From positions 1 through 64,000 of the forward strand of contig NZGC01000033.1 in assembly GCA_002689445.1 (NCBI GenBank): a stretch of 64,000 bases of DNA. Reading direction: 5' to 3'. The notes beneath the pieces were generated by a model. The model was not told where the DNA came from. It saw only the letters and a list, made by a program, of their open reading frames with translations, and made no database searches. A program made the position numbers and the translations under genes. Shown here in pieces: positions 17,024 through 25,807 of the stretch. This stretch comes from Gammaproteobacteria bacterium. Lineage in GTDB: Bacteria > Pseudomonadota > Gammaproteobacteria > Pseudomonadales > Azotimanducaceae. Each line of letters opens with the position of its first letter. The stretch's first letter is position 1.

Positions 17024-17044
17024 ACTTCTTACTTCTTACTTCTT
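17024..17044. repeat. Heptanucleotide tandem repeat (ACTTCTT)3
   Basis: Three exact copies of ACTTCTT are followed by a decayed copy ACTTTTC. On the coding strand of the flanking lipB and lipA this is AAGAAGT. It lies 160 bp upstream of the lipA start. Unit length, base skew and intergenic position resemble the (TTTCTTG)5 array at 8116. The rest of the 248-bp gap has no gene. Confidence 0.8.
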
Positions 17045-17111
17045 ACTTTTCGCTTCTCTCTTCTATTTTTAGGCTGCTCACTGCGCTTGCGACTTCGGAC
17101 CTGTCCCCATC

Positions 17112-17753
17112 CTACGAGGCTCGGATCTCTGCGGATGTTAGTCGGTATTGCAAATGCTTGAGTAAAGCCTGCTCGATGGTGTCTTGAGGCACCTCAACAC
17201 CCTGACAGAACATATCCGTTACTTCTAGACCAGCATAACCACAGGGGTTGATCTGCGAGAACGGCAACAAATCCATTTTCACGTTTAGGCTCAGACCGTG
17301 GTAGCTATAACCTCTCGAGATGCGTAGTCCCAACGCAGCTATTTTTTGCGATCCAACATAAACCCCTGGGGCACCCGGGCGAAGCTCTGCTTGAACGCCG
17401 AATTCAGACAAACAATCAAGTATCGCCAATTCCAGTGAGCTCACCAGCGCTCTGACACCCAAACCGCGCTGCTTCACATTCAGCAGCGTGTATATCACGA
17501 TTTGACCTGGCCCATGGTAGGTGACTTGACCGCCTCGATCTGACTGCTGAAGCGGAATATTCCCAAGATTGAGAACATGTTCGATTTTACCGGACTGTCC
17601 CAACGTAAAAACAGGGGGGTGAGAAACCACCCAAAGCTCATCTTGCTCCTTCCCGGTTCTGCCTTGAGTAAACTGCTGTTGCTCCGCCAGCACTTCAGCG
17701 TAGCCTCGTTGGCCGAGATACTTGACCTTAAATGATGACTGGGACTGCCTCAC
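17112..17753 (-). CDS. lipB: Octanoyl-[acyl-carrier-protein]:protein N-octanoyltransferase
   Basis: LipB moves octanoate from acyl carrier protein to the lipoyl domains of 2-oxoacid dehydrogenases and the glycine cleavage H protein, making the substrate of LipA. The 213-residue protein has RGGQVTYHGPGQ, the catalytic lysine in SQKIAALG and the catalytic cysteine in NPCGYAGLEVTD. Its GTG start follows the ybeD stop immediately, so the two are co-translated. Confidence 0.97.
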   Translation of the reverse strand: MRQSQSSFKVKYLGQRGYAEVLAEQQQFTQGRTGKEQDELWVVSHPPVFTLGQSGKIEHVLNLGNIPLQQSDRGGQVTYHGPGQIVIYTLLNVKQRGLGVRALVSSLELAILDCLSEFGVQAELRPGAPGVYVGSQKIAALGLRISRGYSYHGLSLNVKMDLLPFSQINPCGYAGLEVTDMFCQGVEVPQDTIEQALLKHLQYRLTSAEIRAS

Positions 17754-18017
17754 TCATAACACCATCTTTAAATCAGGTAGCGTCTTGAGCTCAGCAAACA
17801 GCTTTACCAGCATGCTTTCGCTGGTGGCCGTCAAAGTCACTTTGATTGACTCATAGTTACCCTTTGCGCTCGGCTGGACGGCAATGGCTTGATCTGATAG
17901 CCGCTCATCAAATGACTTTAGAATACGAACGACCGACTGCCGAAATTCGGTTGATGCAATGCCAATCACTTTGATGGGGTATTCGCATGGAAACTCAATG
18001 GTCGGTGGCTGCTGCAT
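17754..18017 (-). CDS. ybeD: YbeD-like protein, DUF493 family
   Basis: The 87-residue protein matches the YbeD family: FPCEYPIKVIG near the start, an ACT-like alpha/beta fold and a repeated position between dacA and lipB. The family resembles regulatory ACT domains and its function is not firmly established; the place beside lipB suggests a tie to lipoate metabolism. It starts 2 bp after the dacA stop. Confidence 0.93.
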   Translation of the reverse strand: MQQPPTIEFPCEYPIKVIGIASTEFRQSVVRILKSFDERLSDQAIAVQPSAKGNYESIKVTLTATSESMLVKLFAELKTLPDLKMVL

Positions 18018-18019
18018 GC

Positions 18020-19180
18020 TCAGATCTCTAAAGGATCCCCTGAGAACGTTTCAAGGAAAAACAAATGGACCGCATCGATCATCGAGGACATCCATCCTGC
18101 GGCTTGAACGCCATTGAGCGCGACCACCGGTCGCACTAACACTTCGTCATCGCCAAGACGCACAGACAATTCTCCTAATACTTGGCCCTGTTCAATGGGC
18201 GCATTGATCACCGGCTGAAGAATGATTTCTGCTTGAAGATCTCCCCTGCTTCCCCTTGGGATGGTCAAACGAGCGGTTGACTCAATGCCAACATCTAACG
18301 AGGTGTGCATACCACCCCAGACTTTAACTCGACGAAGTCCCTCGAGGGCCTCATAAAGCTTTACCGATTCAAAGTATCGAAAACCATAATTCAGTAATTT
18401 CTGCGATTCAGTTGCTCTCGACCTTTCTGACGTTGCACCCATCACGACAGATATCAATCGCATATCTTTGCGCTGGGCTGAGGCCACCAGACAGTATCCT
18501 GCAGCATCAGTGTGCCCTGTTTTTATCCCGTCTACAGAATCATCAGCCCAAAGCAAACGATTGCGATTGGGCTGACGGATATCGTTGTACGAAAAATACT
18601 TTTCTTGGTAAATCTGATAATGACTAGGGTAATCTCGAATCAAAGCCCTCGCCAGAATCGACATATCTTTCGCGGTTGTGTAATGCGCTTCATCAGGCAA
18701 TCCCGTCGCATTTCTAAACTGGGATCTCGTCATACCCAATTGCTGGGCGACTTGATTCATAATGTCAGCGAAGGTCGCTTCATCCCCGGCTATGTACTCC
18801 GCCATTGCAACGCTCGCGTCATTCCCGCTCTGGATCACAATTCCCCGGATTAAATCCTCGACAGAAACCGTCGTGCCCTCTCGAATGAACATCCGAGAGC
18901 CCTCTGTTTTCCACGCTTTGATACTGACAGGCACTTGATCGTCCATCGCAATCCTGCCTGCTTCAACTTCAGCTGCAATGACATAACTGGTCATGATTTT
19001 CGTTAAACTCGCGGGCGCCAAACGCATATCGGCATTCTCTTCGACCAAGACAGTGCCCGTCACCGCGTCCAGTAAAATATGCCCCTCTGTTGCCAACTGC
19101 GGGGCCGCTGGAATCATGACGGGAGCAGCCGTTGCAGACGCAAGACAACATCCAAGAATTAAACTAATCAAACATCGCAT
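18020..19180 (-). CDS. dacA: D-alanyl-D-alanine carboxypeptidase (PBP5/6 family)
   Basis: DacA trims the terminal D-alanine from peptidoglycan stem peptides. From ATG 19180 the protein has 386 residues with a signal peptide cleaved near ATAAP. The three active-site motifs are S58-L-T-K61, S118-G-N120 and K220-T-G222. After the penicillin-binding domain comes the beta-rich C-terminal domain and a final amphipathic helix (MSSMIDAVHLFFLETF) that should hold the protein on the periplasmic face of the inner membrane. A TTG at 19186 was rejected as start. Confidence 0.96.
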   Translation of the reverse strand: MRCLISLILGCCLASATAAPVMIPAAPQLATEGHILLDAVTGTVLVEENADMRLAPASLTKIMTSYVIAAEVEAGRIAMDDQVPVSIKAWKTEGSRMFIREGTTVSVEDLIRGIVIQSGNDASVAMAEYIAGDEATFADIMNQVAQQLGMTRSQFRNATGLPDEAHYTTAKDMSILARALIRDYPSHYQIYQEKYFSYNDIRQPNRNRLLWADDSVDGIKTGHTDAAGYCLVASAQRKDMRLISVVMGATSERSRATESQKLLNYGFRYFESVKLYEALEGLRRVKVWGGMHTSLDVGIESTARLTIPRGSRGDLQAEIILQPVINAPIEQGQVLGELSVRLGDDEVLVRPVVALNGVQAAGWMSSMIDAVHLFFLETFSGDPLEI

Positions 19181-19254
19181 GATCAAAGGTCTTCCTGTTG
19201 GCAGTAATTCGGTTACTCGATGGGCTCCATTTTAGCGTGGCTTTCCGCGTCGTG

Positions 19255-20256
19255 CTAATTTGCCACCACCTTGACGGGTTTACTCAATCCCATTTGAATC
19301 AGAATCTTCGTTACAGCCTCATCAGTCTTGATCTGTTTGATCGGACCGATCCAAACTTTATGCAACACTTTGTCGACTTCAAATTCACTTTCAAGAACTC
19401 GTACTTCGGCTTTGAGCCGCTGTAGCATCAAATTTGCCTCTATGTCTCTTTTCAGGTTACGAGCACTGGTTGCCGACTGAAATGCCCCTGCCTGAATGTA
19501 TACATTAGGTGCAGACGCTGCGTTTGCTGGGGTATCCTCTGGAAAGTTTTTTGAATCCACCGCTTCGACAACCACAGGTGCAGTACCCTGATCAGAAAAA
19601 CCAAGAGCCTCCGCTGCTGCAAAAGACAAATCAATAATCCGGTCATCATGAAAAGGGCCACGATCATTAATTCTCACATCTATTTTGCTGCCGTTATCGA
19701 GGTTGGTCACTCGTACGATGGTGGGAATAGGAAGTCCTTTATGGGCGGCAGATAAACCGTACATATCAAAGACTTCACCGTTGGATGTCTTGCGGCCTTG
19801 AAACTTAGGGCCGTACCAAGAGGCAATACCAACTTCGACGTAGCCTCGGCTGCTTTGCTTAACCTCGTAACGATCACCAAACACTTCGTACGGACTATTC
19901 CAAGGTTCTCGTACCCCCGAGGGCTCGGTCAGCCTTACATCCTCAGGGCGAACATGGCGGCTTTCCTGTCCAAGTGCGGTGCCCGCTGGTAGTTCTGAGC
20001 CTTGTTGAATCGCGTCGATTTTTTCAGATTCTTCGGCGCGTGCTAGGCCCGACGCCTCCTCGCTTGGCAACGCTTGCTCAGGGTTGTCAGATATTTCCTC
20101 TGATTCACGCTTGCCAAGCAACGTCTCTGCCGTCTGGGCAATCTGGGCGAGCGTCCCTGAGGCGATGCTTCGGGACTCGCTTTGACAGCCTGTTAACAAG
20201 GCTATGCCAGCAAGCAGACAACTCAATCGACAATAAGCGAGCCTCGGGTTGGGCAT
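19255..20256 (-). CDS. rlpA: Rare lipoprotein A, septal-ring peptidoglycan hydrolase with SPOR domain
   Basis: RlpA cuts glycan strands lacking stem peptides in Pseudomonas and is carried to the septum by its SPOR domain. The 333-residue protein has a lipobox LLTGC, an acidic, Glu/Ser-rich linker of about 100 residues, the double-psi beta-barrel (GIASWYGPKFQGRKTSNGE and RINDRGPFHDDRIIDLS) and a C-terminal SPOR domain from about residue 257 (NVYIQAGAFQS). The ATG at 20256 overlaps the mltB stop (TGATG). Confidence 0.95.
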   Translation of the reverse strand: MPNPRLAYCRLSCLLAGIALLTGCQSESRSIASGTLAQIAQTAETLLGKRESEEISDNPEQALPSEEASGLARAEESEKIDAIQQGSELPAGTALGQESRHVRPEDVRLTEPSGVREPWNSPYEVFGDRYEVKQSSRGYVEVGIASWYGPKFQGRKTSNGEVFDMYGLSAAHKGLPIPTIVRVTNLDNGSKIDVRINDRGPFHDDRIIDLSFAAAEALGFSDQGTAPVVVEAVDSKNFPEDTPANAASAPNVYIQAGAFQSATSARNLKRDIEANLMLQRLKAEVRVLESEFEVDKVLHKVWIGPIKQIKTDEAVTKILIQMGLSKPVKVVAN

Positions 20257-21251
20257 CAAGCGCTCCCTTCTCTTAACTGCTGGCTTAATTGAAAGACCGC
20301 CATGGCATAGAGGCGACTGCGATTATACCGGGTGATCACGTAGAAATTTTGAAAACCCAACCAATACTCGTTCCCTCGCTTTCCCTCATACTTGAGCGGA
20401 AGTACTTGAGCCGTGGCAGCGACCCCTGCCATGGAAACACCATAATCCATCAAAGATTGTAGCGTGACTGTAGGTTTTAACCCCTGATTGAACACGTCTT
20501 CGGGCGCAGCTTTGAGCTTGGGCACTGCCGATAGAACAGGGCCCCCACTTTGCCACTTGTGCACAGCCAAATAATTGGCAACGCTGGCAATCGCATCTGC
20601 TGGCTCATCCCATATATCGATAAAAGTATCACTGTTAAAGTCAACCGCATAATGTCGATAACTACTGGGAATAAATTGCCCAAAACCCATCGCGCCAGCA
20701 TAAGATCCGACAAACGACGCTACCGGTCTTTTCTGTTCTCGGGCCAATAGAAACAACTGGCGGAGTTCTTGACGAAAAAATTTAGCACGGGGAGGATAGT
20801 CGAAGGCCAGTGTGGACAGCGCGTCGATGACTCTAAATCGACCTTTATTTCGACCATAGGAGGTTTCAACGCCAAGGATCGCTAAAATGATCCAACGGTC
20901 TACCCCCCACTTGGCCTCAACCGCATCAAAAGTCGCACGATGCTTTTGTTCGAAAGCGATACCCTGGCGAACACGAGTTTCCGTCAAAAATATGTCTTGG
21001 TAACTTGCCCAGTTAAGGACCCGTTCAGCCGGGCGAGAGATGGCATCAATGATCGATTGCTTGTAGACCGCACCCTCAAAGACTCGCTTCAATTCTACTG
21101 GGTCAAAGGCGTCGTTTGCCGCCAATTCACCGATAAACGCTTGAACCTCGTCTCGCTCGCCATATTCAGCCGTCGCGTGCAACGCAATTATGCCCAGTAA
21201 CAATAACCCGAATTGCTTTGTAGCGTGCTTCATTCGTCGATGCCCCTTCAT
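20256..21251 (-). CDS. mltB: Lytic murein transglycosylase B
   Basis: MltB cleaves the glycan backbone with formation of 1,6-anhydro ends. The 331-residue protein has the catalytic glutamate E129 in GVETSYGR and the family stretch AGAMGFGQFIPSSYR. The N terminus is a signal peptide ending HATA and has no lipobox cysteine, so this version is likely soluble in the periplasm, unlike the E. coli lipoprotein. AGGGAG lies 4 nt before the ATG; an ATG six codons later is an alternative. Confidence 0.94.
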   Translation of the reverse strand: MKGHRRMKHATKQFGLLLLGIIALHATAEYGERDEVQAFIGELAANDAFDPVELKRVFEGAVYKQSIIDAISRPAERVLNWASYQDIFLTETRVRQGIAFEQKHRATFDAVEAKWGVDRWIILAILGVETSYGRNKGRFRVIDALSTLAFDYPPRAKFFRQELRQLFLLAREQKRPVASFVGSYAGAMGFGQFIPSSYRHYAVDFNSDTFIDIWDEPADAIASVANYLAVHKWQSGGPVLSAVPKLKAAPEDVFNQGLKPTVTLQSLMDYGVSMAGVAATAQVLPLKYEGKRGNEYWLGFQNFYVITRYNRSRLYAMAVFQLSQQLREGSA

Positions 21252-21287
21252 ACCGCTCCCTGTTGGCTCGTTGGTTGATCGTTTTTT

Positions 21288-22427
21288 TTAAACATTGATG
21301 CGCCGGTGGCTGTGGATCGACATCAAAATACCAAACCCAGCAAACAGGGTCAGTATAGAAGAACCACCATAACTGACCAATGGCAGGGGAATCCCAACCA
21401 CTGGGAGAATACCCGAGACCATGCCTATATTCACAAAGACGTAAACAACAAAAGTGAAGGTTATGCTGCCAGCTAACAATCTGCCATAAGTGTCTTGGGC
21501 CTGAAGCGAAATCAAGAGGCCTCGAAACATCAATAGACCATAGAGCGAAAGCAGTGAGACCACGCCGACAAACCCCAACTCTTCGGCGAGCACCGCAACA
21601 ATAAAATCCGTTTGTGTTTCTGGCAAAAAATCTAGGTGGGACTGAGTCCCGTTAAACAAGCCTTTCCCCGTGAGGCCTCCTGAACCAATCGCGATTTTAC
21701 TTTGAATAATGTTCCAGCCTGCACCCAAGGGGTCACTTTCAGGATCGAATAACGTCAGGATCCGTTGCCGCTGATAGTCCCTAATCAAGAACCAAATGGC
21801 CGGTGCGGCCGCCACTACTAAGAGCAGTAATCGAAAAAGGAATCTCCAAGAGAGTCCCGCCAGGAGCAAGACCAAAGCCCCTGAGGAAGCCACCAATAAC
21901 GCGGTACCCAAGTCAGGTTGTAGTAAAATGAGGCTAAACGGAAGCAACATCAACCCCAACCCAATCGTCAAAGGCTTCGCGGCTGGTGGCAAATGACGCT
22001 CGTTCAAATACCAAGCCATGACCATTGGGAGAAAGACTTTCATCAATTCTGAAGGCTGAAGGTTGATCAAGCCAGGTATTCGTAACCAGCGTTTAGAGCC
22101 GTTAACTTCATAACCAAAAGGGTAAGTCAGAATCAACAAAATCAGTCCGAACAAATACAAGACAGGCGTTATCCGGGCTAGCACGTAGGGTGGAATCTGA
22201 GCAATAACCAGCATCAACCCAAATCCGGCCATAAGCCGTACCCCTTGGGCTCGAATAACGGCCTCCGACGCATCTGCAGCACTGTAGAGTACGAGCAAGC
22301 CAAAGCCCGCTATTGCCAGCAAAATACACAACAGCATGGGATCAAGGTTGAACCAATTGAAGACCCGTTGCCGGTAACCTATGCCATCCCCAGCCATCGG
22401 CATCTGACGGATAAAATCTCGACTCAT
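21288..22427 (-). CDS. rodA: Rod-shape peptidoglycan glycosyltransferase RodA
   Basis: RodA is the SEDS-family polymerase of the elongasome that works with PBP2. The 379-residue protein has about ten membrane helices. Conserved parts include GSKRWL, QPSELMK and QPDLGTA, the periplasmic loop with GAGWNIIQSKIAIGSGGLTG, LPETQTDFIVA and the C-terminal PLVSYGGSS. Its start overlaps the mrdA stop by 4 bp, which couples synthesis of the partners. Confidence 0.97.
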   Translation of the reverse strand: MSRDFIRQMPMAGDGIGYRQRVFNWFNLDPMLLCILLAIAGFGLLVLYSAADASEAVIRAQGVRLMAGFGLMLVIAQIPPYVLARITPVLYLFGLILLILTYPFGYEVNGSKRWLRIPGLINLQPSELMKVFLPMVMAWYLNERHLPPAAKPLTIGLGLMLLPFSLILLQPDLGTALLVASSGALVLLLAGLSWRFLFRLLLLVVAAAPAIWFLIRDYQRQRILTLFDPESDPLGAGWNIIQSKIAIGSGGLTGKGLFNGTQSHLDFLPETQTDFIVAVLAEELGFVGVVSLLSLYGLLMFRGLLISLQAQDTYGRLLAGSITFTFVVYVFVNIGMVSGILPVVGIPLPLVSYGGSSILTLFAGFGILMSIHSHRRINV

Positions 22428-24328
22428 CGACGTTCACCCAATCGATATTTTTCAGGCTCATTTCTTTGATTGAGCAGGTAGTAATCTAAAATTTCACGAG
22501 CGACTGGTGCTGCCTGTTCACTACCACCGCCGCCATTCTCGATTAACACTGCAACTGCAATTTTAGGTTCATCAATCGGCGCAAAGGCAACAAACCAAGC
22601 ATGCTTACGTTGCCGCTCTGCAATCGTTGATTCATCGTAAACCTCACCCTGTCGAATTTCGACCACCTGGGCGGTTCCTGACTTACCTGCCATACGGTAA
22701 TCCAAATTTCGGCCAATGTAAGCCCACGCTGTGCCGTTTTCTCCAAAGCCCTGATTTCCTCGATGAACCACCATTTCCATAGCATCGATAATCGGTTCGA
22801 AAGCATCGCGAGGAATTGAGGCCGCCTTGAACGGCGTCAAATCAGCCGTCAAGTTGATGGGTCGATTTTTGACCATTCTCGGGGGAACGAATTCGCCTCG
22901 ATTGGCCAGGGTTGCAACCGCAGTTGCCATTTGCAGCGGCGTGACCAGAATATCGCCGTGACCAATGCCAAGGTTCACCGTATCGCCGGGATACCAAGGC
23001 AAGCGCTTTACTCTCCGCTTCCACTCGCGACTCGGCAGCAGACCCGAGCCCGCTTCAGGTAAGTCATAAGCGGTGGCCGTGCCAAAACCGAAAGTCGCCA
23101 AACCCGAAGAAAGCTTGTCGATCCCGAGCCGTACCGCCAGATCGTAAAAATACACATTGCAAGATCGATAAATGGCTTTCTGCAAATTGACTTTGCCATG
23201 ACCTCCGTCGTCGGTCTTAGTCCAATTCCAGTCTCGATAGAGTCGATCATTGCCCGGTAGCTGATACCAACCTGGATCATCCATGGTCTCGAAGGCAGTA
23301 ATGGTCCCTCCTCCCAGCGCTATCAAGCCGATAAAGGGTTTGAGCGTTGACCCCGGCTGATATTGACCTTGAATCGCTCGGTTAAACAAAGGCGCATCAA
23401 TCGAACTGCGCAACAGGTTGTAGGCTCTATGGGATATGCCTTGGACAAACGCGTTTGGGTCATAAGAGGGTCGGCTGAGCAAAGCCAAAACGCCTCCGGT
23501 TTCGGGCTCTATCGCCACAATTGCGCCTCGACGATTTCCCAAGGCGCGATCTGCGGCTGCCTGTAAACCAACATTGAGATAAAGATGCAAGTCGGCACCG
23601 TTGATGGGTTTTGTCGAGGCCAGAGTCCGCATTTTCCGACCCAAAGCATTAACTTCGATGCGATCGTAACCCACTTGACCCAGCAACGCGTCTTCGTAAA
23701 AACGTTCGACGCCCAACTTACCCACGTGATCCATACCCGCATAATCGGAGGCATCTAGCGTCTTTGCATCGATATCGTTAATCCGTCGTACCGAACCCAC
23801 CGCGTGCGCGACCAAATCCCCTTGTGGATAGTTACGGACCAACTTGCCACTGACGAAAAGTCCCGGGAATTGAAAACGATTCGCCTCGAATTGCGCAACT
23901 CGGTCATCAGAGAGGTCGAACAACACCGGTAACGCTTCGAATCGGCGGTACCCCCTTTCGGCAAGCTTCTTAAACCGCTGAATCTCGTCAGGGGTCATTG
24001 CCAATAGTCTCGATAAGTTATCTAGCGTCCGGGTTGAGTCAGTGATTTGCTCTGGAATCAGTCGAAGATCTCGCGATGGACGATTGTCTGCCAGCAACCG
24101 ACCATCAGTATCGTAAACCAGTCCCCGAACCGGTGGCCTTGCAACCACCTGTATCCGGTTTTGATCCGATTGCGATACAGCATCGCGATATTCATAGACC
24201 TGGAGATAGCCGATTCGTGCCAGTAACAACCCAAATAACAAAGCGACAAACACTGCGCCGATCGCAGCTCGCTCAATGTATATCTGATTCTCTTGATGCC
24301 GGTCTTTGAGTGCGAGCGCTTCAGCCAT
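22424..24328 (-). CDS. mrdA: Penicillin-binding protein 2, elongasome transpeptidase
   Basis: PBP2 crosslinks peptidoglycan during side-wall growth. The 634-residue protein has one N-terminal membrane helix (about 21-43), the dimer/pedestal domain starting ARPPVRGLVYDTDGRLLADN, and the transpeptidase domain with S327-T-L-K330, SCN in YRSCNVYFYD and KSGTAQV. All catalytic motifs are intact. rodA follows with a 4-bp overlap and rlmH precedes by 2 bp. Confidence 0.97.
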   Translation of the reverse strand: MAEALALKDRHQENQIYIERAAIGAVFVALLFGLLLARIGYLQVYEYRDAVSQSDQNRIQVVARPPVRGLVYDTDGRLLADNRPSRDLRLIPEQITDSTRTLDNLSRLLAMTPDEIQRFKKLAERGYRRFEALPVLFDLSDDRVAQFEANRFQFPGLFVSGKLVRNYPQGDLVAHAVGSVRRINDIDAKTLDASDYAGMDHVGKLGVERFYEDALLGQVGYDRIEVNALGRKMRTLASTKPINGADLHLYLNVGLQAAADRALGNRRGAIVAIEPETGGVLALLSRPSYDPNAFVQGISHRAYNLLRSSIDAPLFNRAIQGQYQPGSTLKPFIGLIALGGGTITAFETMDDPGWYQLPGNDRLYRDWNWTKTDDGGHGKVNLQKAIYRSCNVYFYDLAVRLGIDKLSSGLATFGFGTATAYDLPEAGSGLLPSREWKRRVKRLPWYPGDTVNLGIGHGDILVTPLQMATAVATLANRGEFVPPRMVKNRPINLTADLTPFKAASIPRDAFEPIIDAMEMVVHRGNQGFGENGTAWAYIGRNLDYRMAGKSGTAQVVEIRQGEVYDESTIAERQRKHAWFVAFAPIDEPKIAVAVLIENGGGGSEQAAPVAREILDYYLLNQRNEPEKYRLGERR

Positions 24329-24330
24329 AA

Positions 24331-24798
24331 CTATTTGTGATAAGGATGGTTCTTAAGCACGGACCAGGCTCGGTAAATTTGCTCCGCAATCAATATTCGG
24401 ACCAAAAAATGAGGAAAAGTAAAGGTAGACAAGCTCATAATCCAATTCGCTCGTCTTAACACAGCAGAAGACAATCCATCGGGACCACCGATCATAATTT
24501 GTACTAAGGGATACTCCATCATCCATTTTTCCAACCGCATTGACAAAGCTTCAGTCTCAATTTGGGTGCCCGATTTATCGAGAGCAATCACATAAGCGCT
24601 AGGTTTTAACAAACGAGTGAATTGCTCTGCCTCCGCATTTCGATAATCTTCTGCACGCGCACCTTTTTTTCGTTTCGCGATGGGGCATTCGGTCAGCAAT
24701 AGCCGGCATTCTGGCGGTAAGCGTTTTTGGTAGACCTCAAAGCCAGTGGACACCCAATCTGGAGCGCCCGTACCCGATCCAAGGACCTCAATTTTCAC
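24331..24798 (-). CDS. rlmH: 23S rRNA pseudouridine-1915 N3-methyltransferase
   Basis: RlmH is a SPOUT methyltransferase that methylates pseudouridine 1915 in helix 69 of 23S rRNA, in assembled 70S ribosomes. The 155-residue length is exact for the family. The SAM-binding knot is seen in MIGGPDGLS and the C-terminal LSTFTFPHFLVRILIAEQ and NHPYHK are diagnostic. The start overlaps rsfS by 4 bp. Confidence 0.97.
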   Translation of the reverse strand: MKIEVLGSGTGAPDWVSTGFEVYQKRLPPECRLLLTECPIAKRKKGARAEDYRNAEAEQFTRLLKPSAYVIALDKSGTQIETEALSMRLEKWMMEYPLVQIMIGGPDGLSSAVLRRANWIMSLSTFTFPHFLVRILIAEQIYRAWSVLKNHPYHK

Positions 24799-25145
24799 GA
24801 ACTTACCGTTGAATCGCTGGGGGTCAAACTCCAGAGACTTTCAAGGTCATATAGGTCACGTACCTCTTCGAGCATGACGTGCACCAATACATCTCCCAGG
24901 TCGACCAGTACCCAAGCCCCTTCGTCTTCTCCCTCAACACTTAAAGGGGGTACGTCCGCTTGTTTGGCCTGCTCTGTCACATTCGCTGCCAACGCCTTAA
25001 CCTGGCGCGCCGATTGGCCTGTAGCAACAATCATCACATCCGCAATATCAGTCTGCCCTCGAACATCCAAGGTCACGAGATTTTGACCCTTAATATCCTC
25101 TAAGGCATCGATCGCCAGTTGCGTTAATTCATCTACATTCATCAT
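24795..25145 (-). CDS. rsfS: Ribosomal silencing factor RsfS
   Basis: RsfS binds ribosomal protein L14 and blocks subunit joining when nutrients are short. The 116-residue protein has the DUF143 core: DVRGQTDIADVMIVATGQS, followed by EGEDEGAWVLVDLGDVLVHVM. It overlaps nadD and rlmH by 4 bp each, the standard nadD-rsfS-rlmH-mrdA-rodA order. Confidence 0.97.
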   Translation of the reverse strand: MMNVDELTQLAIDALEDIKGQNLVTLDVRGQTDIADVMIVATGQSARQVKALAANVTEQAKQADVPPLSVEGEDEGAWVLVDLGDVLVHVMLEEVRDLYDLESLWSLTPSDSTVSS

Positions 25146-25807
25146 ATGCTCATGCTCTCGTCTTGTTTCAAGTACAGACGCTGTTCTCTTATAAATTGAT
25201 ACACCTTGGGATCTAGATCATCCTGGAGGCTTTGGTCCAATTGAAGTTTACGCCGAATTGCTGTCGAAGATACGTCGTATTCAGGCTGCTGGAAACAAAA
25301 AATTCCGCCCCTGGGTGCTTGCTTTAAGGCAGACACAGAGGAAATCATTCGTTGTGCCTCGAGATCCGAGAGCGCCTTGGAAAGAGCAGCCTTATGCCGC
25401 CGCCGACAGACAATCAAATGCACAAAATCTAATAGGTCCCGCCAAGCTTTCCAACTGGGAAGACTGCGATAAGCGTCTTCTCCTAGGACAAAATACAGTC
25501 TCGCCTCTTCGCCTACCCTAGACCGGAAGTCAGCAACCGTGTCAATCGTATAAGAAGGTTCGTCTCGGTGAAGCTCTAGCTCATCGATCTGAAACCTAGG
25601 CTGACCACTGAGCGCAAGATTTAGCATCGCTAATCGGTCTGTCGACGAGGTTAACAAACGATCCTTATGAGGCGGTCGGTGGGCCGGCACAAAGCAGACA
25701 TCTGTGTCCAAATGGTCTGAAACCGCTCTGGCAATGGCCAGGTGTCCTCTATGGACGGGATCAAAAGTCCCGCCATAGATCGCAAGGTCCGCCGATCGGA
25801 CGGTCAT
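25142..25807 (-). CDS. nadD: Nicotinate-nucleotide adenylyltransferase
   Basis: NadD joins nicotinate mononucleotide with ATP to give deamido-NAD. The 221-residue protein has the nucleotidyltransferase motif GGTFDPVHRGHLA near the N terminus and the C-terminal DVSSTAIRRKL, equivalent to the ISSTxIR motif. It overlaps proA by 4 bp upstream and rsfS by 4 bp downstream. Confidence 0.96.
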   Translation of the reverse strand: MTVRSADLAIYGGTFDPVHRGHLAIARAVSDHLDTDVCFVPAHRPPHKDRLLTSSTDRLAMLNLALSGQPRFQIDELELHRDEPSYTIDTVADFRSRVGEEARLYFVLGEDAYRSLPSWKAWRDLLDFVHLIVCRRRHKAALSKALSDLEAQRMISSVSALKQAPRGGIFCFQQPEYDVSSTAIRRKLQLDQSLQDDLDPKVYQFIREQRLYLKQDESMSI

